A stretch of DNA of 64,000 nucleotides from Micromonospora pallida (GCF_900090325.1 NZ_FMHW01000002.1:1-64000); one strand, 5' to 3'. Positions 1-9,632 are shown, numbered from the stretch's first letter. Notes: a model not told the origin generated them from the sequence alone. Numbers and translations are program-made.

Positions 1-200
1 ACTCGTCGGCACGCTCGGCACGGGCGACGAGCACCGCGCGGGCCGTCGTGTCCGGCAGGCCGGCCTTTGTGCGCAGCATGGGTGCCTCGTCGAGGGCCCA
101 CTGCACGGCCTGGTAGCTCACCCGGTGCTCCTGATCTGCTGGTACTAGTCGGTCGGGGTGGCGGTCCGGGCCCCGGGGAGGTGAGGCCCGGACCGTACGG

Positions 201-486
201 TCAGCGGGGCTCGGCGTCCGGCCAGCAGGCGTCCTCGGTGCACGCCTGGGCGCCGCGGTGGTCCGCCCACGCGGCGGAGAGCAGCGAGCACTCGTCGTCG
301 TCCTGGGCGCACGCGGCCACCGGGACGGAGGACCTCTGTTCCTTGCCGAAGACGAACTTCCCGTTGGGCCGCTGGACGTACGTCGGCCGGTGGGCGACGG
401 AGCCAGCACGAAGGCAGCCGGACGGCGACGGACGACCCGCCGTTGGTCAGCTCACGGGGCAGGCGGGGCATGGTCGTGGTGGTCAC
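201..486 (-). pseudogene. small hypothetical element protein, frameshifted
   Basis: A GTG at 486 follows a good ribosome binding site (GAGGAG) and opens a short frame beginning VTTTTMPRLPRELTNGG. The rest is carried in another frame as PTYVQRPNGKFVFGKEQ and then CSLLSAAWADHRGAQACTED, ending at a stop at 201. One single-base deletion near 410 would join the two parts into a protein of about 95 residues with three cysteines in its C-terminal half. No family is recognised. It lies directly downstream of the HTH gene at 487-782, probably in the same operon. Confidence 0.4.
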
Positions 487-782
487 GATGGTTCTCCTCG
501 TCTGGTCGTGCCGGGTGGCCATGGCGACGAGCAGGACCCGGCGGCGGTAGGCGGTGTGCTCTGGGTGCTCCCGGGCGATCTCCTCCGGCCGCGGCCACCG
601 TTCGGCGATGACGGCCTGGAGCAGCTCGGCCCGGTTCATCAGCCGGTCCGGATGGAGGCGCGGCGGCGGGCCGCTGGCGGGTGACGGTGCGCGTCGTGAC
701 GCCGAGCCGCTTAGCGATCCCGGGCGGACTCGCCGCGTGCGGTGAGTCGGTCGATCGCGGCGTGAATCTCCGGCAGGGTCAT
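487..782 (-). pseudogene. small helix-turn-helix protein, frameshifted
   Basis: From ATG at 782 the frame reads MTLPEIHAAIDRLTARGESAR. After one missing base near 712 it continues as AIAKRLGVTTRTVTRQR, a clear helix-turn-helix of the sigma-70 region 4 or resolvase type, and then LMNRAELLQAVIAERWPRP and EEIAREHPEHTAYRRR. About 95 residues in total. It is probably a small DNA-binding protein of the element. The break looks like a sequence error, because both sides of it keep a coherent HTH. Its end overlaps the start of the next small gene. Confidence 0.45.
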
Positions 783-1483
783 CTGCGCGGTCGCGGACCG
801 TCGACGCCCGGTCCACGACGACTCGTCGAAGCCGTGTCTGGGTGCGCGCTGGTTGCTGATGGACCTCGGATGTAGCGCGGCTCAGGTAGCCGCGATGGTT
901 GGCGCTTGGCGGCGGCGATGGCCTCGGGGCAGCAGCAGCGCTGGTGGCGGCGTGCGCTGGCGGTGCGTGCCTGCGGGCCGGACAGTCCGGTGTGGCGGTC
1001 ACTGGTCTCCTCCGATCCTGCGTAGCTGTTCGGCTTGGGCGGCATCGCGGTCGGCCTCGAGGGGGCGACGGGCCTGGTCGTGCACCCGTTGGCTCGGGGA
1101 GACGGCACCGGTGGCAGCAGCCGGGCGTCTGGTCGGACTCCTGGTAGGGTGCGGTCGGGGCGGCGGATCGTGCGATCGTGCGGCGGCTCACGGACACCAG
1201 CCCGGACGGTGATGTCACGGTGACCGGGTCAGCGGCGCATCGTGGTCGCCGTACGGCCGGTGTACGGCACGCAGGCCCGGCAGGCGTACGATCGTAGGCG
1301 GTGAGCACCTCGGTCCGGGCACGGTTGCGGCGCGGCGCCGGCCGTGAAGGTGGCGCACGTGGTGCAGTGCGGCAGCCTCCAGGACTTCTCGCCCACTTCA
1401 GGCAGCGCGGTGGCAGGCCGGACGTGCCCGCAGGTGACATGAGCTCGAGGGCGTGGGAGTGCCATCACGCACGCCCGGATCGG
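783..1483 (-). other. unresolved coding segment with scrambled frames
   Basis: About 700 bases in which no reading frame stays coherent. Short stretches look protein-coding on the minus strand, for example RVHDQARRPLEADRDAAQAE (about 1090-1030) and LTAYDRTPAGPACRTP, but they sit in different frames. Spacing and strand suggest one or two further small element genes, broken by the same deletion errors as the neighbours. No product can be named. Confidence 0.3.
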
Positions 1484-1717
1484 TCAGCTCGTCGGCCAGC
1501 TCCCGGCGGAGCGCTCCAGGTGGTGGATCTCGTCGCGCAGGGCCGGGATGTCGTCGGCGCAGAGCCGGGCGTAGAGGTTGACCGTCCAGGCTCGGAGTCG
1601 CGGGCCTCGACGTAGGCGGTGTACCGCTCGCCGATGCGTCGAGGTCGGCCGGAGGCGAGGCGGCCGGCGGGGCCGGCGTGGTGCCGGCCCGGGGAACAGC
1701 GGAATGACCTCAGCCAC
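1484..1717 (-). pseudogene. small hypothetical element protein, frame-disrupted
   Basis: From GTG at 1717 (VAEVIPLFPG) the frame drifts and resumes as WTVNLYARLCADDIPALRDE followed by IHHLERSAG, reaching about 80 residues before the frame is lost again near 1490. The C-terminal part would form an amphipathic helix. No family is recognised. Strand and spacing match the other leftward genes of the element. Confidence 0.35.
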
Positions 1718-1776
1718 CGGACACCACGCCGGCCGCACTGCGGAGACTCACCAGACGGCAGATCCGCTCCGTCAGG

Positions 1777-2272
1777 TCATCTGGCCCTGGTTGTAGCGGT
1801 CCACGCCTCGCGCGCTCCGTGTGCGTGGTGCGGGCGTCCATCAACTGGCCGCCGCCACCTCACGCGGGTTGCGCGGGTCGTAGGAGTAGTCTGCCAGTCC
1901 GCCAGATCTGCTGGTGTGCCCGCACAGGCCGGCGGGGTCCGGCGGCTGAAGCGCGCGTACTCACCACGGGACGCTCCGGCGGCAGCGGGGCGGCCAGGTG
2001 GCGCGGATGGCCGGGTTACACAGGAAGCAGTTGCAGCGCGACTTCTGGTCGGCCGCAGCCCGCTCCTGCTCCCGCTCGACGATCCGGGCAGGCAGGCATG
2101 CACAGGTCGCCGTGCATCGGCTCCAGGCCGCAGCGATCTGCTCCTCGTCGGTCGCCCACTGGCAGCCGCGGGCACGGGCTGTTCTCGGTGCAGCCGCACC
2201 GGCGGCAATCACGATCTCGCGCCACCGGCGTCGATCGGGTCGGGCGTCCGGCATGATGCGGACTCCGGCCAC
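1777..2272 (-). pseudogene. small cysteine-containing hypothetical protein, frameshifted
   Basis: Fragments in neighbouring frames read MPDARPDRRRWREIVIAAGA, then WATDEEQIAAAWSR, IVEREQERAAADQKSRC and CNCFLCNPAI. The CxCxxC cluster suggests a small metal-binding protein of perhaps 120-150 residues. It follows the helicase gene closely on the same strand. The frames are interrupted several times, as in the adjacent genes. No function can be assigned. Confidence 0.35.
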
Positions 2273-3690
2273 GCGGGCCGCGGCACCGGCGCCGCACCGG
2301 CCGGGCCGGCGTACCGGTCGATCAGGCCAGCCGTACGGTCGAGCTGCCGCTGCGCCCGGGTCACCGCGACGTACGCAGCATCGCCTCGTCCTCGGCGATC
2401 CGGTGCGTCGTCCTCCTGCTGGCGGGCTCCGGGAAGTCGTCGGCGATCAGCACCGACCCCACTCCGCCCTTGCCTTGTGCGCGGTGCTGACCACACGTCC
2501 GCGCGGTCCTCATCCACCAGGGCGTCACACACCGGATCACCTCGCGGGTGCCGTGCTTGTCGATCAGCCGCACGAACACCGCAGGTCGGACCCGCTCGCG
2601 TCGTGCTCGACGTACTCCTGGACTCCGCCAGCTCTGGAAGGCGAACAGTTCGGGTGATCCGTCGGGAGCTTGGCCTGCAACGCTGGGCGGCTCGCATCCG
2701 CCGGATGTCGGTGCCGCACCGACGAGCGCGACCCGGCGGCCCTGGTCGATGGCGTCCATGACCCGCAGGACCGCCCGCGTTGGACCGGCACAGGATCGCG
2801 TCCGGCTCGTCAACGGGCCGACCGGACGGGATCCGGTCGTACCCGGTCAGCCGCAGCGGCGTTTCCAGCAGGGACAGCCACTTGTTCGCCTCCGCGGCGA
2901 CCGCCGGCCCGAACCGGAAGGACTGGCTGAGCTGGAAGCGGCGGCCGTCGAAGCTGGCCATGGCGTCGGTCGCGCCCGCCAGCCGTAGATGGCCTGCGCG
3001 CGGTCGCCACGAGGATCCGCTGCGCCGGCTGCCGCGACACCAGGCCGGCGACGGCCGGGTTGGAGTCCTGCGCCTCGTCCAACAGCACGTAGTCGGCGTG
3101 GATCACCGGTCGGCAAGGATCCACATCTTCAGGTACATGTCGTGGGTGAAGCGCAGCCGGCCGTCGAGCTGGGTGAGGTCGGTGTCCCACGCCTTCTGCG
3201 CGATGGGGATCAGTACTTCGCCAGCTCTGCCTGCCGGCCGGTCGAGGCCGTTGACCAGCGCACGTGCATCCGCTGGACCTCGCGGTCGTCGGAGTAGCAG
3301 AACGCTGCACCGTCTCCCCGACGAGGCGGGCGAGCTGCTGAGGGGCGAGCATCGTCTCGCCGAGCTTCACGGCTCGTTCAGGCCGAGGATGATCGGGCCT
3401 GCCGAGCCGGAATGCGGGGCCCGTTGAGCCGTGGGCGTACTGCCGGCAACCGCCCGTACGCGAAGGAGTGCGCCGTCTTGCAGGTGACGCTGCTCGGGAA
3501 CTCCTTGGCCGCGTCGGTGGCGATGCTCTTGTTGTAGGCCAGGTAGGCGCCACGCCGGTTCGCCCGGTCGCGGCCAGCATCTTCAGGGTGGACGTCTTGC
3601 CGGTGCGGCACCGGCCTCGATGGTCAGGTCGTCGCCGGTGCGGGCGGCCTCGATGATCGCGGCCTGCTCGTCCGTGGGGGTATGGCTCAT
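2209..3690 (-). pseudogene. UvrD/Rep-type superfamily 1 DNA helicase, multiply frameshifted
   Basis: Spread over several frames are the ordered parts of a UvrD-like helicase: the N-terminus MSHTPTDEQAAIIEAARTG; a Walker A region GAxTGKTSTLKML with one G missing near 3607; AYLAYNKSIATDAAKEFP and CKTAHSFAYG; motif II YVLLDEAQDSNP (about 3080); QLSQSFRFG (about 2930); and a C-terminal block with HKAKG, SVLIADDF and AYVAVTRAQRQLD. The intact protein would be about 490 residues. It would act as a 3'-5' DNA translocase in replication or transfer of the element. The start overlaps the ATPase stop (ATGA at 3690-3687). Conserved motifs on both sides of each break favour sequencing deletions over true decay. 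Confidence 0.75.
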
Positions 3691-5227
3691 CCGGCCATCT
3701 CCATCTCGCGCTGCGCGGGCGGGGTCTGCTGGGCGATGAACGACTCGGTCCGCTCGATCACCCGGCCACCTCGTCGTCCGTGAGGTCGTTGGTGCTGCCG
3801 ACCGGCCGGTTGGCGATGTCGCTGACGTACGCCAGGCGCTCGTCCCGGTCGGTGATGTCGGCTGGCCGAGGAGGGCGAACATCTTCCGGCGCTGCGGGTC
3901 GTTGCCCGGGTTCTTCGCCGGCGGGAACAACTCGTTCTTCCGGGCCTTCCACGGCCTGGATGTGCTCGGCCTCGGCGGGCTGATCCGGCCCTCGTTGACG
4001 CTCGCGGCGGCCCGCACACCCGCGGAGCCCGGTCTCGTCGCTGGCCTGCGCAGGTCGTGAAGCAGACCGGTGGCGGCCGCGAGAGGGCAGCGGGCGCCGG
4101 AGGTCGGCCGGTTTGGCGGCGGCCGGAACGGGACGGTCGTCGTCCGGCTCGGCCGGCTGCATGCGACCAGGTCCGGACGTGCGCCTCGGCGGCGCGCATT
4201 GCAGCGTGTCGAAGAAGATGTTCTCGACCGTCCAGTTCCGCGCCAGCTCGATCGGTCGTCGTAGCCGGGCGGATACCGACGTGCACCGACGGACCGATCA
4301 CCGTGCCGGCTTCGACCGGTCCAGCCGATCCAGCACGACACGTCGAAGCCGAGCGTCTTGTGGCTCGACCGGTACTCGCGCTGACGCTCGATCGGCTTGC
4401 CGGCGTCGTCGAGGCGGCTACCTCCTTGCCGCGGGCCGTCAGCAGGACGATGCCGGGAAGGTCATCAGGGTGGTCATCAGCTTGCGGTGGCGCACCGGCC
4501 TCGTTCACAGGTCATCGAGATTCTTCGGCTCTTCGTCCGGGCCGAGGGGCTTCGCGTTGTACTTCCGGACTTGACCTCGTGGCGGCGGCGGGCCTTGTCG
4601 GAGGCCCAGTCCTTGAGCAGGTCCCATCGGCGTCATCGAGTCGATGACAGCACCACCGGCGGTTCACGGCGGCGGCCGCGCGGGCGGCCTCGGCCTTGAC
4701 GGCGTCGACAGCGCCCTGGATCTGCGCCCAGGTGCGTTGTGCTCGACGACAGGTAGTTCGCGCCGGGATGGCGCGTACTCGTCGCGGCTCCTCGCGAGGT
4801 CGATCCAGTACATCTGGCCGATCGCGGGAGGTGGAGAACTGGGCGCAGGCCCAGGACTTGCCGGACTTCTCGCGCCCTCGATGAGGATGAGCGGCCACGG
4901 GACACGGCCGTCGGCGGCGGGTCTTCAGGGTGTCATGCGCTGGGTCCTTCGGTACGCGCGGTCTGGATGTCGTCGAGGCGGAGCCGGCCGTGCGGTCGTC
5001 CGGGCCGGCCGGGAGCTGCCGGGTGGCCCACAGCCGGGGGCGAGGGCCTGCCGGTCGGCCGGGTGCAGGGGCGACCAGTCGCCGGGCACGGGCCGGTCGA
5101 TGAGGTGCGCTCGCCGCGCCGGCCGTGGCTGGCCCGGTGGCGGCCGATGTAGCCGTCGGGGGCCGGCCCACGGTGGGGGCCGGCACGACGGTGGGCTGCT
5201 GCTGGGTGGGGCGTCGAGGTGGATCAC
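3687..5227 (-). pseudogene. P-loop ATPase (phage/element AAA or RecA-like), multiply frameshifted
   Basis: GTG at 5227 overlaps the stop of the upstream small membrane gene (GTGA). The first 100 residues are Pro/Ala-rich, with LIDRPVPGDWSPLHPADRQA. The ATPase core then begins: a P-loop GREKSGKSWACAQF near 4860, WAQIQGAVDAVKAEAARAAA, a Walker B-like PPVVL region, DWASDKARR, and PGIVLLTARGKEVAA with SVGPSVHVGIRPATTTDR. The C-terminus reads DITDRDERLAYVSDIANRP to QQTPPAQREMEMAG. The intact length would be about 510 residues. It resembles the ATPases that partner helicases in actinophage and element replication modules. Many single-base deletions interrupt it. Confidence 0.65.
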
Positions 5228-5454
5228 CGGGGTCCGTCCTCTCGGTGGGTGTTGGCGTAGGTCTCGATGGCCGCGATGTCGTCGGGGGTGAGCAGGGCGG
5301 CGGCGGTGCTCCGGATGGCGGCCCGACGCAGGGCCACCACCTCGGCCCGCAGCTCGCGGTTCTCGGCTGCGCGTCGCGGCGGTCCCGGTCGGCGGCCAGA
5401 GCAGACCGGCGAGCACGGCGACGACGACCAGGGCACAGCCAGGGCGACGGCCAT
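5224..5454 (-). pseudogene. small single-span membrane protein, two frameshifts
   Basis: From ATG at 5454 the protein would read MAVALA, then ALVVVAVLAGLLW after one missing base near 5415, and AENRELRAEVVALRRAA to AIETYANTHREDGPR after another near 5370. That gives one N-terminal transmembrane helix followed by a short coiled coil, about 76 residues. Its ATG overlaps the stop of the preceding tiny gene and its stop overlaps the GTG of the ATPase gene. Such single-span coiled-coil proteins are common in actinomycete elements, but the role is unknown. Confidence 0.5.
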
Positions 5455-5583
5455 CACGCGGCGGCCCTCCAGCGAGGTACGCCTCCGGGGCCGGGTACCA
5501 GCCGAGCGACACCCCGACCCAGTACGCGCACTCCTCGTCGTGCAGGTCACCGGCGATGTGCCCGCACGGCAGGGCGTCCACGG
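5454..5583 (-). pseudogene. about 42-aa Cys/His mini-protein, one probable deletion
   Basis: GTG at 5583 starts [18 protein letters not shown], followed by AYWVGVSLGWYPAPEAYLAG. With one base restored near 5478 the frame would end in a TGA that overlaps the next ATG (TGATG). The C-x-H and H-x4-C pattern could bind a metal. It starts four bases after the GGDEF gene stop, so it is probably translationally coupled. Function unknown. Confidence 0.4.
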
Positions 5584-5586
5584 TGA

Positions 5587-6287
5587 TCAGGCGGTCGGCT
5601 GGGTGGGCTCGTCGTCGTCCCGCCGGGCCGGCTGGGTCGGGGCCGGCATGGGCCGGGCCGGTCCGGGCGGCATCGGCTGCTCGCCCGGCCATGCGGCGGC
5701 CACGTCCCGAACCCGACGGCGGCCCGTGCCAGCCGGCACCGTGGCGTCCAGCTCCGGGTACCACGTCTGCCGCAGGCCCGACCGGTTCGCTTCGCGTCGT
5801 ACATCGCCACGTCGACCCGGCGCAGCGTCTCCGCCAGATCGGCCAGCGCGGTGGTGACACCGACCGTGCCGGTGACCGTGATCTGCCCGGTGGGCAGGTC
5901 CACCGGCCACGACGTCACCAGGTCGGCCAGCATGTCCGGTGCGGCGAGCAGCAGCAGCTCGTCGCCGCCGAGCCGGACCGCCGTGCCGTACAGGCGCAGC
6001 CCGGCGGCGACCGCGACCAGGGCGGCGTCTCCGGCGGCGTGGCCGAGGGTGTCGTTGATGTCCTTGAAGTGGTCGAGATCGACCAGGGCGACGGCGAGGC
6101 CGGCGGGCCGTTCGGCCGGCCAGGTCTCCTCGAGCCAGCGCCGGTTGTACAGGCCGGTGAGCGGGTCGGTGGTGGCCTGCCAGGTGCGCTCGGCGAGCCG
6201 CTGCTCGAGGTGCGCCTCGCGGATCTCCAGGTAGGCGATGCGGGCCTGGAGGGCGTCGACGTCGATGGTGGGGGCGGTCACCGGCAC
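5587..6287 (-). CDS. GGDEF-domain protein of the element, with C-terminal frameshift
   Basis: GTG at 6287 starts [20 protein letters not shown], a short coiled coil, followed by a GGDEF domain: [29 protein letters not shown], and LGGDEL in place of GGDEF (about residue 105). The degenerate signature makes cyclic-di-GMP synthesis uncertain. At about 5791 one base is missing: the frame runs DVAMYDAKR and then jumps to [15 protein letters not shown], ending in a Pro-rich tail with a stop at 5587. Stand-alone GGDEF proteins of this size are seen on actinomycete integrative elements. The deletion looks like sequence error because both halves are in place. Confidence 0.7.
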
Positions 6288-7047
6288 CGCCCTGCGTGGC
6301 CTCGAGCGCGGCGCGCAGCTTCGCGTTCTCCGCCTCCAGCTCGACGCGCGACCGGAGCTTCTCCTGCCGCGTCGGCGGGTTCGGCATCCGCGCCGCCGCC
6401 GCCACCCGAACCTTGCCGAGCGTCGCCTTCATCTTCCGCTCGGTGCTCCGGTTGTTCCCCCGCCCCTCGGTCTGGGTCAGGGCCGTCGTGCCGAAAGCGG
6501 CGGCGAGGGCGTCCACGACCGGCACCGCGCGGTCCGCGTCGGACTCGACGTAGCTGGTGTAGATGCCCAGGTAGGGGCCGAAGACCGGCGGCGTGTCCGT
6601 GCCGGCGAGGGCGGCGGCCCGTTCGGCGATCGTGCGCAGGTCGGCGGCGAGGGACAGCCACCAGTCGGCCTTGATGCAGTCGGCGCAGTGCAGGCCGCCC
6701 GGCTCCGGGGTTCCGGTGCACCCGTGTCCCGGGGTGAGCAGGTTCAGGCAGGCCGGCTGAACGCTGTCCGGGGCGAGCCCGGCACCGGTCACCGCGCCCA
6801 CCACCTGGCCGAGGTCCAGGCCGGACAGGGTCACCGTGTGCTGTCCGTCCGGGTAGACGACCGCGCTGGCCTCCCGACCCGACGGGTGGATCAGGCCGTA
6901 GACGGTGGCGTCGTCGGCGATCTCGTAGCTGTGGTCCGCCTTCCAGCCGGCGGCGAACAGCTTGCGGAGCAGGGCGATGGCGGGGGTCAGGTCGGGGGTG
7001 GTGTCCGGCTCGGCCGGGATGATCGTCGGGATAGGCTGGTCGTGCAT
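6278..7047 (-). CDS. hypothetical element protein with CxxC motif and C-terminal coiled coil
   Basis: ATG at 7047 opens [18 protein letters not shown]. The protein contains [11 protein letters not shown] and [11 protein letters not shown] (a possible zinc site around residues 115-145) and ends in a basic coiled coil ([20 protein letters not shown]). No family is recognised. In the given sequence this frame has no stop at its expected end (about 6280) and runs on over the GGDEF gene. A stop in another frame at 6278 overlaps the GGDEF start, so one base is probably missing just upstream of 6300. Expected length is about 255 residues. Confidence 0.55.
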
Positions 7048-7118
7048 CTGGACATCTCCTCTTCAGGGATCCGTGTTGTCCGGGTGTCGAGCCCTCTGCC
7101 GTTGCCGCGGCCGGGGGC

Positions 7119-7385
7119 TCAGCTCGTCTTGGTGCGGGGCCGGCGGCGGGCGACCCGCTCCGCCGTCCCAGCGAGGTCCTGCTCGCGCTGGCTCGCCGTC
7201 GCGCTCGTGACCGTTGCGCCCTGGAGTAGCTCCAAGACCTGCTCGCCGGTGAGGTAGCGCTGCTTGCCGATCTTGATGTGGGTGAACGCCCGCTTCCGGG
7301 CCTTCCGCTGGAGACCGATCAGCGACAGCCGATACCGCTCCGCGACCTCCTCCAGCAGGTGGAGCTCGGGCAGTGCCTGGGTCAT
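7119..7385 (-). CDS. small MerR/excisionase-like HTH protein
   Basis: 88 residues from ATG at 7385, which overlaps the stop of the upstream excisionase gene (ATGA). LHLLEEVAERYRLSLIGLQRKA and YLTGEQVLELL resemble the winged-HTH of excisionase or AlpA-type proteins, followed by a basic tail (RRRPRTKTS). It is probably the second DNA-bending or regulatory protein of the excision module. It is transcribed away from the operator region at 7604-7690. Confidence 0.6.
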   Translation of the reverse strand: MTQALPELHLLEEVAERYRLSLIGLQRKARKRAFTHIKIGKQRYLTGEQVLELLQGATVTSATASQREQDLAGTAERVARRRPRTKTS

Positions 7386-7603
7386 CCCGTCCTCTCTTCC
7401 GCCTTGACGGTGTGGGCCTCGAGGTAGGCGGTGAGGCTGGAGAGCGGGATGCGGATCGAGCCGTTTGGGCCGTCGGCCTTGATCGCTGTGAGCGCGCCGG
7501 CCTTGATGTACCGGCCGATGCTCCAGCGGGAGACCCGCAAGCTCTTCGCGACCTCGTCGACGGTCAGGTACTGCTCCGTCGTCTCCACCCGCACCCTCAC
7601 CAC
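7382..7603 (-). CDS. xis: excisionase-like helix-turn-helix protein
   Basis: 73 residues. QYLTVDEVAKSLRVSRWSIGRYI and LTAIKADGPNGSIRIPLSSL make the typical helix-turn-helix plus wing of MerR-type excisionases (HTH_17). Such proteins bind near att sites and switch the integrase toward excision. It is the first gene of the leftward element operon and diverges from the XRE regulator, sharing a region with repeated CAAGACG motifs. The gene symbol is by family role, not by homology search. Confidence 0.7.
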   Translation of the reverse strand: MVRVRVETTEQYLTVDEVAKSLRVSRWSIGRYIKAGALTAIKADGPNGSIRIPLSSLTAYLEAHTVKAEERTG

Positions 7604-7690
7604 CTTGCATCGAATCGTAGCGTGTCCGTGCGATTCAAGACGTTAGACGACACGGCAAGACGATGCAAGACGCTACGGTGCAAGTTGCAG
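7604..7690. promoter_or_regulatory. divergent control region with repeated CAAGACG motifs
   Basis: Between the xis operon and the XRE gene, CAAGACG occurs at 7636-7642, 7656-7662 and 7666-7672 (spacing 20 and 10 bp, whole helical turns), with CAAGTTG at 7681. TTGCATCG (7606-7613) is inverted relative to CGATGCAA (7661-7668), and GTAGCGT (7617-7623) relative to ACGCTAC (7670-7676). This is a likely multi-site operator for the XRE regulator or for the excisionase. Confidence 0.5.
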
Positions 7691-7760
7691 TGACGGGCCT
7701 CTAGCAGCGCCTATGAGCTGGGGCTATGTCCGGATCGTGCGGACGTGCTACAACCTGCAC

Positions 7761-8162
7761 ATGAGCGAACGGGGTGTTGCCTACGCCTTCTGGCTGCGAG
7801 TGCGGTCCGAGCAGGCCACGCGCGGCTGGACGGACGACGAGCTGAAAGAACGCTCGGGCATCGCCCGTACCACCATCGACCGCCTCGCCAAGGGCAAGCG
7901 GCCACCGCTTGCCCGGGTCGTTAACTCCCTCGCCAAGGCGCTCGACATCGACAACGACGAGGCGCACCGGCTCGCCGGCCGACTACCCGGAGAACCGGAC
8001 CAGGCCGAGGGCGAGCCGTCCCCGGCGGAACGCCGGATCAGCGCCCGCGAAGCCGTCCTGAACGACCCAGACCTCAACGACCAGCAGAGGGCGGTCATCC
8101 TCGGCGTGATCGACCTGATCACCGGAGGCGGCGGCGAGGATCAGGGGCGCCAGGCGTCCTAA
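7761..8162 (+). CDS. XRE-family transcriptional regulator of the element
   Basis: 133 residues from ATG at 7761 (MSERGVAYAFWLRVR). An earlier in-frame start at 7713 lacks a ribosome binding site. WTDDELKERSGIARTTIDRL is the XRE/Cro helix-turn-helix (about residues 20-60), followed by KGKRPPLARVVNSLAKALDI. TACAAC, eight bases before the ATG, could be a -10 box, suggesting a leaderless message. By position it is the master repressor of the element, divergent from xis. Its stop codon overlaps the stop of the convergent integrase gene. Confidence 0.75.
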   Translation: MSERGVAYAFWLRVRSEQATRGWTDDELKERSGIARTTIDRLAKGKRPPLARVVNSLAKALDIDNDEAHRLAGRLPGEPDQAEGEPSPAERRISAREAVLNDPDLNDQQRAVILGVIDLITGGGGEDQGRQAS

Positions 8163-9496
8163 TCCGGTCGCGCCGACTTACGAGCGTCCGCCACCGCGTC
8201 CACCGCAGCGTCGATCGCCTGCGGCATCAGGTCCCCGTAGATCTCGCTCGTCGTGGCGAGCTGCTGGTGACCAAGCAGCCGCGAGATGGCCAGGGGAGTC
8301 ATCCGGGGGTCGCTGAAGAGCCAGCTCGCGTACGTGTGCCGTAGGTCGTGCCACGACGGCGCGGAGTGCAGCACGGTGGGACAGTCGCAGTCCGACACCG
8401 ATCCGACCCGGGGGCCGTAGTGCGCCGCGCACCGCGTCGTGTCGTCGACAACCCGGGCGCCACACGGCTGCCCCGCCCACGTCGTACCGCCGTAGTCTCG
8501 GCACCGACCGCGCGCGCCCTCCAGGCGCTCACCCTCGCCGGTCGGTGGGTGAGTGGGGCAGAGACGGGCCCGGAGAAGGGCCGGCTTCCACGCCTGGTCG
8601 TACATCCGGTCGTAGTCCAGGGCACCCTTGTCATCCCGGAAGATAAGCGTCTCTGGCGGCTGCCCCTCGACGAGTTTGGTGAGTGTGCGGTAGAGGTCGT
8701 CGCCGATTGGAAGAACTCGCTTGGCCCGGCCCTTCGTCGTGCCCAAGTACCGCTTGCCGCTTGCCTCCTTCCACGCCCGCCAGACCCTCAACCTCGGCCC
8801 CGAGGAATCAGTGGCCGGCACGAGGTGCATTGCGGCCAAGGCGGTCACTTCCGACCAGCGGAGCCCGGTTTCGACGATGCAATCCAGCAGCGAATGCCAC
8901 TGCTTGGCAAACTGGGCACGCAGCAGCTCGAACTGCTGCGGCGTCAGGTAGACCGCGTGGTGCTCACCGGTGTCGTCGTCGGCCCGTTGATCCCGGATGA
9001 AGTCTGTGCCGTGGCACGGGTTCACGCTGATGTGCCCGTGGCGCATGGCAGCGGTGAGCGCGGTGTGCAGCAGCGAGTAGTAGCGGGTCACCGTCTTCTG
9101 GCTCATCCCGCTGGCGCGTAGTTCGTTTAGCCAGGTGCCGATAGCGACCGACGTGAGCTGAGGCAGGGGAGTGTCGCCGAAGGCGGGGTATATTCTGTCG
9201 CGGAGCTGTTGTTCGTACCGCTCTCGCGTTCCAGGTGAGATGCGAGTCTTCGACGGTAGCCATTCCTCGCACCACTGTTTCAGAGTGATGCCATCATCGG
9301 CAGGGGAATTGGAATCCCCCGTGGGAATGCCCATATCCGTGTACACGCGGTCGGCGGTGATGCGCCCTCGGTGGCCCTCGACGATCGATTTCGCCTCGTT
9401 GGCGTATTCCTCGGCAGGCCACGAGGTGTACTGCTTCTGGCCGTCGTACCGCCAGACGACCCGCCAGGAGTCCCCTCGTCGCTCGATGCTCGCCAT
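8159..9496 (-). CDS. int: tyrosine recombinase (integrase) with Cys-rich insertion
   Basis: 445 residues. An AP2-like N-terminus (residues 1-45) is followed by an SAM-like core-binding domain (70-160) and a catalytic domain with Arg213 (ETGLRWSE), His383/Arg386 (HDLRHTY), His410 (GHQQ) and Tyr420 (SEIYGDLMP). The full catalytic set is present. Between about residues 312 and 375 an extra segment holds six cysteines (313, 332, 345, 356, 370, 372) just before the H-x-x-R box, probably a zinc-binding insertion. The gene starts about 140 bp from the tRNA remnant at 9633-9677, as expected for an integrase beside its own att site. Confidence 0.92.
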   Translation of the reverse strand: MASIERRGDSWRVVWRYDGQKQYTSWPAEEYANEAKSIVEGHRGRITADRVYTDMGIPTGDSNSPADDGITLKQWCEEWLPSKTRISPGTRERYEQQLRDRIYPAFGDTPLPQLTSVAIGTWLNELRASGMSQKTVTRYYSLLHTALTAAMRHGHISVNPCHGTDFIRDQRADDDTGEHHAVYLTPQQFELLRAQFAKQWHSLLDCIVETGLRWSEVTALAAMHLVPATDSSGPRLRVWRAWKEASGKRYLGTTKGRAKRVLPIGDDLYRTLTKLVEGQPPETLIFRDDKGALDYDRMYDQAWKPALLRARLCPTHPPTGEGERLEGARGRCRDYGGTTWAGQPCGARVVDDTTRCAAHYGPRVGSVSDCDCPTVLHSAPSWHDLRHTYASWLFSDPRMTPLAISRLLGHQQLATTSEIYGDLMPQAIDAAVDAVADARKSARPD

Positions 9497-9632
9497 GGGG
9501 ACAGATCATCGTCCCCATGGGGACACGGATCAAGCCTTACGGGTCCACTTGGGGTCGACAGAGTCACGGAACGCACAACATGAACCCGGACAATCTGTGT
9601 CACCGCAGCTCAGTATGGGGGTAGCCGATCGG

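Noticed and set aside
7604..7690. CRISPR-like array
   Set aside because: The repeats are 7 bp, irregularly spaced and without spacers of uniform length; an operator array fits better.
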